Of a stretch of 64,000 bases of DNA, positions 38,744 to 46,826 are shown in pieces. Position numbers and translations under genes: made by a program. The notes beneath the pieces are model-generated. The model ran no database searches. It worked only from the letters and a program-made list of their open reading frames with translations, and had not been told where the DNA came from. The stretch covers positions 1 to 64,000 of the forward strand of contig SSGH01000028.1 in assembly GCA_008015835.1 (NCBI GenBank), read 5' to 3'. The number at the start of each line of letters is the position of its first letter. The first letter of the stretch is position 1. The DNA comes from Lysobacter sp. GTDB taxonomy: Bacteria; Pseudomonadota; Gammaproteobacteria; Xanthomonadales; Xanthomonadaceae.

Positions 38744-39784
38744 TTAGCCTTCGTCGCGCCAGCGACGCAGACGGATGGCGCCGTAGATCATGGCCGCGCC
38801 GAGCACGACGCCGATCCACAAATCCGCCGTGAGCAACGCGTTCCAACTGCTGGTGAAATCGACCGCTTGGTGCAGATCTTCCGGGCCGTTGATTTCGACG
38901 TGGTGCGATTGGCTCACGGTTTCGTTCAGATACCAGGTGCCGGGCACGATGCTCAGCAGGCCGCGGAAGCCGAGGATGTACCACACGCTGTCGTGCGGGA
39001 TATCGATGCCGGGCAGGGTGTCCATCCAACTGATCACGCTGCCCACCAGGATCGGCAACAGCACCGCCCAGACGAAGGGTTTGCTGCGGGCCCAGGCCGA
39101 GCAGAGCATCAACCAGCCGACCGTCGGCAGCGCCCAGAGCGCGTAGATCGGCAGCGCCATCAACACGTTGCCCAGGATGCGGAACGGATGCGCCTCGGTG
39201 AAGCCCGCGACGGAGCCCGGAATGCCGCCGATCAACATCGTCAAGGTGGCGATCATCCACATCAAGAAGCCGATGACCAAGCCGATCGCCGCGCTCAGCG
39301 CCGGCGCCAAGATCAGCGCCCAAGCCGCTTTCGACAGCACCGTTTGCGTGTCCGAGACCGGCAGCGATTTCCAGAACAGCACGCTGCGGTCCTTGCGCTC
39401 GTCGTACAGCGAACCCAGCGCGTAGAAGAACACCACGAACACCATCACCAGATAGGCCAGACCGATGCCGCTGACGAAGTTCATGTCGCCCATGAAGCCC
39501 ATCAACTGATCCACGGTGTCGGCGGTTTTCGCGCCGTCGATATGGATGTGTTCCCAGGGCGACTCGCCCTTGCCCATGGCTTCTCGCATCGCGATGACGC
39601 CGGTGATCGAGGCCAACAGGCCGAACGCGAGCGAGATCGCGCCGGCGATGACCGGCGCCCAGAAGAACCCGCCGCGGTTCTCCCAGTATTCGCGCTTGAG
39701 CAGCAGGCGGAAGGTGTGGGTGGTGGATTTCGCCGCGCTCGCGGCAGGGGTTTGCTCGGCGGGCGTTTGCGCGAGGGCGTTCAT
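38744..39784 (-). CDS. ABC-2 type transporter permease
   Basis: The 346-residue integral membrane protein has about six predicted helices. The first follows LLLKREYWENRGGFFWAP, typical of ABC-2 permeases. A large extracytoplasmic loop lies between helices 1 and 2 (about 65-105) and another near the C-terminus (about 270-320). It is encoded with an ATPase and a YtrA-type GntR regulator, overlapping the ATPase gene stop by four bases. In such YtrA-type operons the exporter often responds to cell-envelope stress or peptide antibiotics; the substrate here is unknown. Confidence 0.88.
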   Translation of the reverse strand: MNALAQTPAEQTPAASAAKSTTHTFRLLLKREYWENRGGFFWAPVIAGAISLAFGLLASITGVIAMREAMGKGESPWEHIHIDGAKTADTVDQLMGFMGDMNFVSGIGLAYLVMVFVVFFYALGSLYDERKDRSVLFWKSLPVSDTQTVLSKAAWALILAPALSAAIGLVIGFLMWMIATLTMLIGGIPGSVAGFTEAHPFRILGNVLMALPIYALWALPTVGWLMLCSAWARSKPFVWAVLLPILVGSVISWMDTLPGIDIPHDSVWYILGFRGLLSIVPGTWYLNETVSQSHHVEINGPEDLHQAVDFTSSWNALLTADLWIGVVLGAAMIYGAIRLRRWRDEG

Positions 39785-40659
39785 GCGTAAGTCCCCTTCA
39801 TGGTGGCGACGAACAAATCGGCCAGGCCCGGAATCTGGGTTTCGCCCAATTCCTGCAACTGGTGTTGCGGGATGCCGTCGAACAGCATCACGGTTTTGCC
39901 GAACGGCAGGCTGCGCTCGTCGATCGGGCCGAGGGCGCGCGCCGCCGCGATATGCTCGGCGCCGACCAGCAGCTCGACGTAGCGTTCGCTCAGGCTTTCC
40001 ATCGACGCGTCGACGACGATCTTGCCGTCGCGGATGAACATCACGTCGGTGAGGATGTGCTCGATCTCTTCGACTTGGTGGGTGGTGATGAGGATCGTCT
40101 TCTGTTCGTCGAAGTAATCCTCGAGCAGCCGTTGGTAGAACTGCTTGCGGTAGAGGATGTCCAAGCCGAGCGTCGGCTCGTCCAGCACCAGCAGTTTGGC
40201 GTCAATCGCCATGACCAGCGCTAGATGCAACTGCACGATCATGCCCTTGGACATTTCGCGCACGCGCATCGTCGGCTTGAGCTGAGTGCCGGCGATGAAA
40301 CGCTCGCACTTCGCGCGATCGAAACGCGGATGCACGCCCGCGACGAACTCGATCGCTTCGCTGACCCGGATCCAGCGCGGCAGCACCGCCACGTCGGCGA
40401 TGAAACACACGTCCTTCATCAGATCGTCGCGCTGCGTGCGCGGGTCGCGCCCGAGTACTTTCAGATCGCCGTCGAACGGGATGAGGCCCAGAATCGCTTT
40501 GAGGGCGGTGGTCTTGCCGGCGCCGTTCGGACCGATCAGACCGATGATCTTGCCCGCGCCGATCTCGAAGTCGGCGTCGTTCAGCGCCAACTTGTTCTTG
40601 TAGTCTTTGCGCAGACCGCGCGCGCTGACGACGGACGAATGGGAGGCGACGGTGTTCAT
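39781..40659 (-). CDS. ABC transporter ATP-binding protein
   Basis: The 292-residue ATPase has Walker A GPNGAGKTT, a degenerate signature motif (REMSKGMIVQLHLALVMA instead of LSGGQ), Walker B LLVLDEPTLGLD and the switch His in ITTHQVEE. The SKGM-type signature is typical of the YtrB/BcrA-like exporters paired with short GntR regulators. ATG 40659 overlaps the gntR stop as ATGA, and its stop overlaps the permease start. An extra C-terminal region (about 215-292) is regulatory or permease-contacting by analogy. Confidence 0.92.
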   Translation of the reverse strand: MNTVASHSSVVSARGLRKDYKNKLALNDADFEIGAGKIIGLIGPNGAGKTTALKAILGLIPFDGDLKVLGRDPRTQRDDLMKDVCFIADVAVLPRWIRVSEAIEFVAGVHPRFDRAKCERFIAGTQLKPTMRVREMSKGMIVQLHLALVMAIDAKLLVLDEPTLGLDILYRKQFYQRLLEDYFDEQKTILITTHQVEEIEHILTDVMFIRDGKIVVDASMESLSERYVELLVGAEHIAAARALGPIDERSLPFGKTVMLFDGIPQHQLQELGETQIPGLADLFVATMKGTYA

Positions 40660-41027
40660 GCGTTTTCCCCGTTGCGCGCGGGCTGCATCAATTCCTGCAT
40701 GCTCAGGCCCAGGCGTTGGATGCGTTCCAGCACCAGCGGCCACTCTTCCCGCAGGAAGCGTTCGCGCTCGGTCGCCAGAAGTTTCTTCGCGGCTTCTTCG
40801 GTGACGTACATGCCAAGTCCTCTGCGTTTTTCCACGAGCGCCTCGTCGGCCAATTCTTGATAGGCGCGCGAGACCGTGATGGGGTTCAATTGGTATTCCG
40901 CCGCCACTTGGCGGACCGAAGGCAGGGCGTCGCCCGGCTTCAGCACGCCGTCCAGCATCATGGCGATCACGCGGTCTTTGAGTTGACGGTAGATGGGCGC
41001 ACCGTCGTTCCATTGGATGGCGGTCAT
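40656..41027 (-). CDS. GntR-family transcriptional regulator, YtrA subfamily
   Basis: The 123-residue protein has the GntR winged helix (about residues 10-78, PIYRQLKDRVIAMMLDG, LPSVRQVAAEYQLNPITVSRAYQEL). A short C-terminal helical extension follows instead of a ligand-binding domain, which defines the YtrA type. It is the second gene of an operon with a small protein upstream and an ABC exporter downstream. A GGTG-N16-CACC inverted repeat sits on the operon promoter, so autorepression is likely. Confidence 0.92.
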   Translation of the reverse strand: MTAIQWNDGAPIYRQLKDRVIAMMLDGVLKPGDALPSVRQVAAEYQLNPITVSRAYQELADEALVEKRRGLGMYVTEEAAKKLLATERERFLREEWPLVLERIQRLGLSMQELMQPARNGENA

Positions 41028-41030
41028 CGG

Positions 41031-41324
41031 TCAGCTCCCATTGCCGCGGCGCAGCCCGTGCGCGAAGGAGAAGAACGGCAGCGACATTTCCTCGCGCGGC
41101 AGGCGTCGACGCGGACTGTGCTTCTTCGGCGCGGGCGCGGCGAGATCGGATTCGGTGGACGGCGCGACCGCCGACTCGGGCCCCGTCGCGGCGGTCGCGG
41201 CGATCTGGGTCCGCGCCGCGTCGATCGACGGCGCGACGGAGGGCAACCCGATCGCGGCGACCGCGGCGAGCACCCCGAAAGACACGACGATCGCGCGGAT
41301 CGAGTGGATCAACTTGCGGGACAT
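41031..41324 (-). CDS. Small membrane-anchored or secreted protein, first gene of the gntR-ABC operon
   Basis: The 97-residue product starts at ATG 41324 behind AGGAG. It has one hydrophobic N-terminal helix (about residues 8-30) that may be an uncleaved anchor or signal peptide. An Ala/Thr/Ser/Pro-rich stretch follows, then a basic patch (KKHSPRRRLPREE). The end is FFSFAHGLRRGNGS. I recognise no family. It begins 38 bases after the operator-bearing promoter and stops three bases before the gntR start, so it is the leading gene of the regulated operon. Confidence 0.65.
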   Translation of the reverse strand: MSRKLIHSIRAIVVSFGVLAAVAAIGLPSVAPSIDAARTQIAATAATGPESAVAPSTESDLAAPAPKKHSPRRRLPREEMSLPFFSFAHGLRRGNGS

Positions 41325-41348
41325 GGTCAACTCCTGTGTTTGTTGACT

Positions 41349-41389
41349 GGTGTTGTATGCAACTATAACACCGAAACACACCCGGTCAA
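41349..41389 (-). promoter_or_regulatory. Promoter and GntR (YtrA-type) operator of the ABC operon
   Basis: On the minus strand TTGACC (41389-41384), a 16-base spacer and TATAGT (41367-41362) form a good sigma-70 promoter. An inverted repeat GGTG-N16-CACC with extended arms GGTGTT/AACACC covers 41349-41372, overlapping the -10 box. The same spacing is, as I recall, the reported binding motif of YtrA in Xanthomonas citri. This placement would block RNA polymerase. Confidence 0.75.
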
Positions 41390-41455
41390 GTGCCCGTACT
41401 GCATTCCTGCCCCAACTGAAGTCATACTCCTCGCCCCGCGCGGAGGTGGCCGACC

Positions 41456-42025
41456 ATGAACACGAAATTCCGTAGTGCGTTGTTTTTATTGGCTTTGATG
41501 GTTTTTTCGGGCGTCGTCTCGGCCGCATCCGGCGGTTTGCTGGATCGCAGCTACCGGCCGCTGGCCGGCAAAACCCAGGTCAATCTCGGCAAAACCTACG
41601 CCGGGCAGGTGCTTTTGGTGGTGAATACAGCGAGCAAATGCGGCTTCACCCCGCAATTCGAAGCCCTGGAAGCGCTGCACGCGCGCTACAAACCCCGCGG
41701 TTTCGCGGTGCTCGGCTTTCCGTCCGGCGATTTCATGAATCAGGAATACGCCGAGGAAAAGCAGATCCAAGAGTTCTGCACGCTCACCTACGGCGTGAAA
41801 TTCCCGATGTTCCAGAAGGTGCGCGTCAAGGGCGACGAGGCCACACCGCTGTATCGCGATCTCGCCCAGGCCACCGGGGAGTCGCCGAAATGGAACTTCC
41901 ATAAGTATCTGATCGGCCGCGACGGTAAGGTTGTCGCCAGCTTCGGCAGCCGGGTGAAACCCGACGCGCCGGAGGTGGTGGCGGCGATCGAAAAGGCGCT
42001 GGCGCAACCGACGCCCAAGCGCTGA
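41456..42025 (+). CDS. Periplasmic glutathione-peroxidase-family protein
   Basis: The 189-residue product has a signal peptide (residues 1-23, VFSGVVSA). It then carries a GPx fold with the peroxidatic Cys62 in NTASKCGFTPQ and the WNF motif (SPKWNFHKYLIG). The usual PCNQFG segment reads PSGDFM, so the catalytic Gln position is Asp. The following QE is kept. It is a Cys enzyme, not selenocysteine, and more likely uses thioredoxin-type donors than glutathione; that is family knowledge. GGAGG lies nine bases before ATG 41456. The gene is divergent from the gntR-ABC operon. Confidence 0.9.
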   Translation: MNTKFRSALFLLALMVFSGVVSAASGGLLDRSYRPLAGKTQVNLGKTYAGQVLLVVNTASKCGFTPQFEALEALHARYKPRGFAVLGFPSGDFMNQEYAEEKQIQEFCTLTYGVKFPMFQKVRVKGDEATPLYRDLAQATGESPKWNFHKYLIGRDGKVVASFGSRVKPDAPEVVAAIEKALAQPTPKR

Positions 42026-42130
42026 GCGGGCGGCGATTGCCCGGCGGGGCTCGTCCCGCGACAATACCCGGCTGCGGCGGCGGCCGGTCGTGCCGGTTCG
42101 CCGCGTCATTTCATCGTTCGGAGCGCGATT

Positions 42131-43114
42131 TTGATCAGTGTGCGTGTTCGCGGCCTCGCCGCATCGATAGGCGGTTTGGCTTGCGCGTTCGGGTTGTTCT
42201 GCGCGGCCGCTTCCGCCCAGGACAAACCCGCGGCGAGCGGGGAGCGCGCCGCGATGAGCGAGCGCGCGAAAGTCAGTTATATGGTCGGCGCCGATGTCGG
42301 CCGTTCGATCGCGCCGGTCGGCCCGGATTTGGACATCGCCGCGTTCGAGCGCGCCGTGAAGAACGCATTCGCGAACGGCAAACCGCTGTTGTCCGACGAA
42401 GAGTCGCAAACCGTCGGTCGCGCCTTGATGCAGCGGATCGGCGAGCGCAGCGGCAAGAGCCTGCCGGGCGTCGCGCCCGGAACCAAAGCGCCGTCGGTGG
42501 ATAAAGCCAAAGTCGGGTTTCTGGTCGGTACCGACGTCGGCCGCTCGCTGGCGCCGATCCAAGCCGAGCTGGACATGCCGGTGTTTCTGCAGGCGATGAA
42601 AACGCTGATCGCCGGCGGCAAGCCGACGATGTCCGAAACCGAGATGGATCAGGTCCGCAAGAGTTTCTCGGCGCGGATGGAGGCCAAAGAGAAAGCGCGT
42701 CTCGCGGCCGTGGAGCGCAAAAACGCCGAAGAGGGCGCCGCGTTCCTGGCCAAAAACAAACAGATCAAGGGCGTGATCACCACGCGTTCCGGCCTGCAGT
42801 ACGTCGTGCTGCGGCAGGGCGCCGGCAAGCGGCCGCGCTCGACCGAGCGTGTGCGCGTCAACTATCGCGGGACCTTGCTCGACGGCACCGAGTTCGACAG
42901 TTCCTACGCGCGCGGGCAGCCCGCCGAGTTCGCGCTCGATCAGGTGATCGCCGGTTGGACCGAAGGTCTCGGTCTGATGCCGGTCGGCGCGAAATACCGT
43001 TTCTGGGTCCCCAGCGCGATCGGCTACGGCGAACGCGGCAGTCCGCCGACGATCGGTCCGAACGCGACCCTGGTCTTCGATGTCGAACTGCTCGATGTGT
43101 TGGGGTCGCCTTGA
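42131..43114 (+). CDS. FKBP-type peptidyl-prolyl isomerase with duplicated N-terminal domain
   Basis: The 327-residue exported protein starts at TTG 42131 with CGGAGCG upstream. A signal peptide ends near residue 29 (FCAAASAQ). Two copies of the Mip/FkpA-type dimerisation helix unit follow: KVSYMVGADVGRSIAPV (about 49-95) and KVGFLVGTDVGRSLAPI (about 125-175). A long helix then leads to the FKBP domain (about 215-325, [46 protein letters not shown]). The isomerase-site Tyr, Phe-Asp and Trp are kept. Family members normally have one N-terminal unit. A canonical paralogue lies 167 bases downstream. Confidence 0.9.
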   Translation: MISVRVRGLAASIGGLACAFGLFCAAASAQDKPAASGERAAMSERAKVSYMVGADVGRSIAPVGPDLDIAAFERAVKNAFANGKPLLSDEESQTVGRALMQRIGERSGKSLPGVAPGTKAPSVDKAKVGFLVGTDVGRSLAPIQAELDMPVFLQAMKTLIAGGKPTMSETEMDQVRKSFSARMEAKEKARLAAVERKNAEEGAAFLAKNKQIKGVITTRSGLQYVVLRQGAGKRPRSTERVRVNYRGTLLDGTEFDSSYARGQPAEFALDQVIAGWTEGLGLMPVGAKYRFWVPSAIGYGERGSPPTIGPNATLVFDVELLDVLGSP

Positions 43115-43281
43115 TTCGCCTTCACCTTGCGCTCGCACCCTGAGCGCGGCGTTCCTTCCACTAAGTTCCGTCTCGTCCGCTACGCCCCGTTTCCCCCGCG
43201 TCTCGAACACCCGTCTTTCGATTCGATCCATCCACCCTTTTGCCGGCGCTACGCCCGCATCCACCCAGGAGTTACAAGTCA

Positions 43282-44058
43282 ATGAGTCCGTCGATGAAAA
43301 CCCCGCTGGCCGCCGCGCTGGTCCTGTCGCTGATGACCCTCACCGCCGCCTGCAAGCCGATCGACAAAGACGCCAAGGCCGGCGATGCGAAGAGCGAGGC
43401 GACCGATAAACCCGCCGGCACCAAGATCGAAGGTCTGGCGACAGAGAAGCAGCAGGTCAGCTACGTGATCGGCATGGACATCGGCAAGAACATCAAGCCG
43501 ATTAAGGACGAAGTCGATCTGGCCACCGTCAACAAGGCCATCGAAGACGTGCTGGCCGATCGCAAATTGAAGATGACCGACGAACAAGTCGGCCAAGTGA
43601 TGCAGGCGTTCGCGACCAAGATGCAGGCCAAGCAGAAGGCCGAAATGGAAGCGAAAGCCAAGACCAACGAAGCCGAAGCCACCAAGTTCTTCGCCGAGAA
43701 CGGCAAGAAGTCCGGCATCGTGACCACCGCCTCGGGCCTGCAGTACCAGGTCGTGACCATGGGCAAGGGCGCCAAGCCGACGGCCAACGACAACGTTCGC
43801 GTGCATTACACCGGCACGCTACTGGACGGCACCAAGTTCGATAGCTCGCACGACCGCAACGAACCGGCGCAGTTCGCCGTGAACGCCGTGGTGCCGGGTT
43901 GGACCGAAGCGCTGCAACTGATGCCGGTCGGCAGCAAGTTCAAGCTGTGGATTCCGGCGAAGTTGGGTTACGGCGAAACCGGCACCCCGGGCGGCCCGAT
44001 CCCGCCGAACGCCGCGCTGGTGTTCGACGTGGAATTGCTGGAAATCGTCAAGCCCTAA
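43282..44058 (+). CDS. FKBP-type peptidyl-prolyl isomerase, lipoprotein (Mip/FkpA-like)
   Basis: The 258-residue product starts at ATG 43282 with AGGAG upstream. A lipobox TAAC follows (Cys24), predicting a periplasmic lipid-anchored foldase. One dimerisation unit ([17 protein letters not shown], about 53-100), a Lys/Ala/Glu-rich connecting helix, and a complete FKBP domain ([18 protein letters not shown] to [12 protein letters not shown]) follow. The proline-isomerase residues are intact. It follows the duplicated-domain paralogue in the same direction, and both likely aid envelope protein folding. Confidence 0.93.
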   Translation: MSPSMKTPLAAALVLSLMTLTAACKPIDKDAKAGDAKSEATDKPAGTKIEGLATEKQQVSYVIGMDIGKNIKPIKDEVDLATVNKAIEDVLADRKLKMTDEQVGQVMQAFATKMQAKQKAEMEAKAKTNEAEATKFFAENGKKSGIVTTASGLQYQVVTMGKGAKPTANDNVRVHYTGTLLDGTKFDSSHDRNEPAQFAVNAVVPGWTEALQLMPVGSKFKLWIPAKLGYGETGTPGGPIPPNAALVFDVELLEIVKP

Positions 44059-44153
44059 TCCGACGCCGCTCGACGCCGCGCGTCGGCGTCGCGCGCCGAG
44101 CGTTCCGCGCATCGCGGACGCTCGGCGCAAGCGATCGTCGAAGCGCGGCGGCT

Positions 44154-44195
44154 CCGATCCGTCGGCCCCGATCCGTCGGCCCCGATCCCTCGGCC
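44154..44195. repeat. Three tandem 14-bp units upstream of ugd
   Basis: The unit CCGATCCGTCGGCC occurs twice exactly and once with one change, directly in tandem. It lies in the non-coding gap between the FKBP gene and ugd and has no obvious role. Confidence 0.75.
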
Positions 44196-44261
44196 CCGGG
44201 CCGTCGTTTTTCTCAAGTTGCTGCGCTGGGTCGCGGCGCATCCGAAGTTCGCGAGGTACTC

Positions 44262-45608
44262 ATGCGCGTCACCATTTTCGGCACCGGCTATGTGGGCCTC
44301 GTGACCGGCACCTGCCTCGCCGAAGTCGGCCATGAGGTGATCTGCGTCGATATCGATAAGGCCAAGATCGACGGCCTGCGCAACGGTGTCGTGCCGATCT
44401 ACGAGCCGGGCCTCGAACCGATGGTGAAGGCCAATCACGCCGAAGGCCGCTTGGGCTTCACCACCGACGCCGCCGATGCGATCGCGCACGGCGACGTGAT
44501 CTTCATCGCCGTGGGCACGCCGCCCGACGAGGACGGCAGCGCCGATCTGCAGTACGTGCTGGCGGTGGCGAAGACTATCGGCGAGCACCTGCAGCGCTAC
44601 GCCGTGGTGGTGGATAAATCGACCGTGCCGGTCGGCACCGCGGACAAGGTGCGCGCCGCGATTTCGCAGGCGATGACGGCGCGCGGCGCCGAGGTGCCGT
44701 TCGATGTGGTGTCGAACCCCGAATTCTTGAAAGAAGGCGCGGCGGTCGAAGACTGCATGCGCCCCGATCGTATCGTCATCGGCGCCGACAGCGCCGCGGC
44801 GGTCGAAAAGCTCAAGCGTCTGTACGCGCCGTTCAATCGCAATCACGAACGCATCGTGACCATGGACGTGCGCTCGGCCGAGCTGACCAAGTACGCGGCG
44901 AACGCGATGCTGGCGACCAAGATCAGCTTCATGAACGAGATGGCGAATATCGCGGAACGCGTGGGCGCCGACATCGAAATGGTGCGGCAGGGCATCGGTT
45001 CGGACCCGCGCATCGGCTGGCATTTCATCTATCCCGGCGCCGGTTACGGCGGTTCGTGCTTCCCGAAGGACGTGCAGGCTTTAGCGCGCACCGCGCAGCA
45101 ATACGGCTATCGCGCCGAGCTGCTGGATTCGGTCGAGTCGGTGAACGCGCGTCAAAAAGCGCATCTGTTCGAGTTGATCGTGAGCCATTTCGGCGGCGTC
45201 GACGCGCTGCGTGGGCGCACATTCGCGGTGTGGGGGCTAGCGTTCAAGCCCAATACCGACGATATGCGCGAGGCCTCCAGCCGCACGCTGCTGAAACTGC
45301 TGTGGGACGCGGGCGCGAACGTGCGTGCGTTCGATCCGGAAGCCGGCCACGAAGCGCAGCGCATCTTCGGCGAACGCCCCGATCTGCTGCTGTGCGAGCA
45401 CGCCTCCGACGCGCTGCAGGGTGCCGATGCGCTGGTCGTAGTGACGGAATGGAAACAGTTCCGGAGCCCCGATTTCGGCAAGCTGAAATCGGCGTTGAAG
45501 GACGCGGTGGTGTTCGACGGACGCAATCTTTACGACCCGAGCGACGTCGAAGCCGCGGGGTTGGCCTATTACGGCATCGGCCGCGGCCGGTCCGTGCGTA
45601 AGCCCTAA
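44262..45608 (+). CDS. ugd: UDP-glucose 6-dehydrogenase
   Basis: Ugd oxidises UDP-glucose to UDP-glucuronate with two NAD, supplying exopolysaccharide or LPS precursors. The 448-residue protein has the N-terminal NAD site ([14 protein letters not shown]) and the conserved [12 protein letters not shown]. The catalytic Cys266 lies in [13 protein letters not shown], and the UDP-binding C-terminal domain contains [15 protein letters not shown]. Length is typical (about 440-450). ATG 44262 was chosen for the canonical [12 protein letters not shown] start. SlyX and YaiL genes follow closely on the same strand. Confidence 0.97.
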   Translation: MRVTIFGTGYVGLVTGTCLAEVGHEVICVDIDKAKIDGLRNGVVPIYEPGLEPMVKANHAEGRLGFTTDAADAIAHGDVIFIAVGTPPDEDGSADLQYVLAVAKTIGEHLQRYAVVVDKSTVPVGTADKVRAAISQAMTARGAEVPFDVVSNPEFLKEGAAVEDCMRPDRIVIGADSAAAVEKLKRLYAPFNRNHERIVTMDVRSAELTKYAANAMLATKISFMNEMANIAERVGADIEMVRQGIGSDPRIGWHFIYPGAGYGGSCFPKDVQALARTAQQYGYRAELLDSVESVNARQKAHLFELIVSHFGGVDALRGRTFAVWGLAFKPNTDDMREASSRTLLKLLWDAGANVRAFDPEAGHEAQRIFGERPDLLLCEHASDALQGADALVVVTEWKQFRSPDFGKLKSALKDAVVFDGRNLYDPSDVEAAGLAYYGIGRGRSVRKP

Positions 45609-45611
45609 GCG

Positions 45612-45920
45612 ATGGCGATGTCTGACCTCGACGCGACGATCGGAACGGAGGCCGGCGAGGCGCCGGCTCCGCAGGATGTTGCCGCGCACGACGCCGTCAC
45701 GCAGCGGCAGGCCGATTTGACGCAACGCGTCGTCGAGTTGGAGACGCGACTCGCGTTCCAAGAGCATGCGCAAACCGAGTTGAGCGACGCGCTGGCCGAA
45801 CTGCGCGCCGAGGCGGCGCGCGCGACCGACACGCTGCGTCGCGTGCTCGAAGAATTGAAACTCCACCGCGGCGATTGGATGGCCGACCCGGCCGACGAAC
45901 CGCCGCCGCCGCATTACTGA
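45612..45920 (+). CDS. slyX: SlyX family protein
   Basis: The 102-residue product has the SlyX coiled coil (ELETRLAFQEHAQTELSDAL, then LRRVLEELK) and the family's characteristic end PPPPHY. Function is unknown. It starts three bases after the ugd stop, and an in-frame ATG at 45618 is equally possible. The N-terminal Ala/Glu/Asp extension is longer than in E. coli SlyX (72 residues). It is probably co-transcribed with ugd and yaiL. Confidence 0.85.
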   Translation: MAMSDLDATIGTEAGEAPAPQDVAAHDAVTQRQADLTQRVVELETRLAFQEHAQTELSDALAELRAEAARATDTLRRVLEELKLHRGDWMADPADEPPPPHY

Positions 45921-45941
45921 CGCCGTTCGATCCAGGCCGAC

Positions 45942-46625
45942 ATGAGCGATTCCCTGCGCGACCAATTGCTGGGCTTGGGCTTCAAGCCCGCGCCGAAGCC
46001 CGAAAAACAAGCGAGGCCGGCGTCCGCGCCGAAGCCCGGTCACACGCCGGGTCAGAAGCCGGGCCAGAAGCCGCAGCACTCGTCGAGCAAACCGGGAGCG
46101 CCCGGCGCGGCGCGGCCCCACGGCCGCGGCCCGCACGCGGGGGCCAAGCCGGGCGCGTCAGCTAACAACGCCCCGCCGCGCAAAAAACCGCGCACGCAGG
46201 ACGAGATCGATCTGGCGAAGGCCTACGCGATCCGCGCGCAGCGCGAGAAAGAAGAGCGCATCGAAGCCGAGCGCGTGAAGCAGGAAGAAGCGCGCAAGCG
46301 CCGCGAGGCGAAAGCCAAGCTCGTCGAGTGGGCGAAGGACAAAGCGCTCAACGACGCGAACGCCGAAATCGCCCGGCATTTCCCGTACGGCGGCAAGATC
46401 AAGCGCATCTACGTCAACGAAGACCAGCTCAAGCGACTCAACGCCGGCGAATTGGGCGTGATCCAGATCGACGGCCGCTATCTGCTGATCGCCGCCGAAG
46501 CGCTGGCGGAAGCAGAAGCGATTTTCGCGGCCGCAGTCGCGCTGAAAGTCGACCCGAACGCCCCGGCCGAAGACGATCCCTATGCGGATCCGATGTACAA
46601 GGTGCCGGACGATTTGGTGTGGTGA
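45942..46625 (+). CDS. yaiL: DUF2058 family protein (YaiL-like)
   Basis: The 227-residue product fits the DUF2058/YaiL family. It begins MSDSLRDQLLGLGF, has a Lys/Pro/Gly-rich disordered segment (about 15-85), a long charged helix (DLAKAYAIRAQREKEERIEAERVKQE region, about 88-145) and the conserved C-terminal core (HFPYGGKIKRIYVNEDQLKRL to DPYADPMYKVPDDLVW). Biochemical function is not established. The disordered segment is longer than usual and contains repeated KPGQ/KPGH units. It lies 21 bases after slyX. Confidence 0.88.
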   Translation: MSDSLRDQLLGLGFKPAPKPEKQARPASAPKPGHTPGQKPGQKPQHSSSKPGAPGAARPHGRGPHAGAKPGASANNAPPRKKPRTQDEIDLAKAYAIRAQREKEERIEAERVKQEEARKRREAKAKLVEWAKDKALNDANAEIARHFPYGGKIKRIYVNEDQLKRLNAGELGVIQIDGRYLLIAAEALAEAEAIFAAAVALKVDPNAPAEDDPYADPMYKVPDDLVW

Positions 46626-46826
46626 AGCGACGCGGCGGCCTCGTGATCGAGCCTTCGCCGATCGCCGCTTCCTCCCGTCAAACGTTTCGTACATCGGCCT
46701 TTCGGCAGGGCCGCTTCCACAAGAGGCTCGTCGTGGCAGATTCAAACAGGGTGCGCGCTTCGCGCCATTTTCTGGCGCGCGGGGGCTAACCCGAAATCCG
46801 GCCGTAGGTCGTGGCTGAAGCCGCAC

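Noticed and set aside
41456-42025. Possible selenoprotein glutathione peroxidase
   Set aside because: The active-site codon is TGC for cysteine. There is no in-frame TGA and no SECIS-like element.
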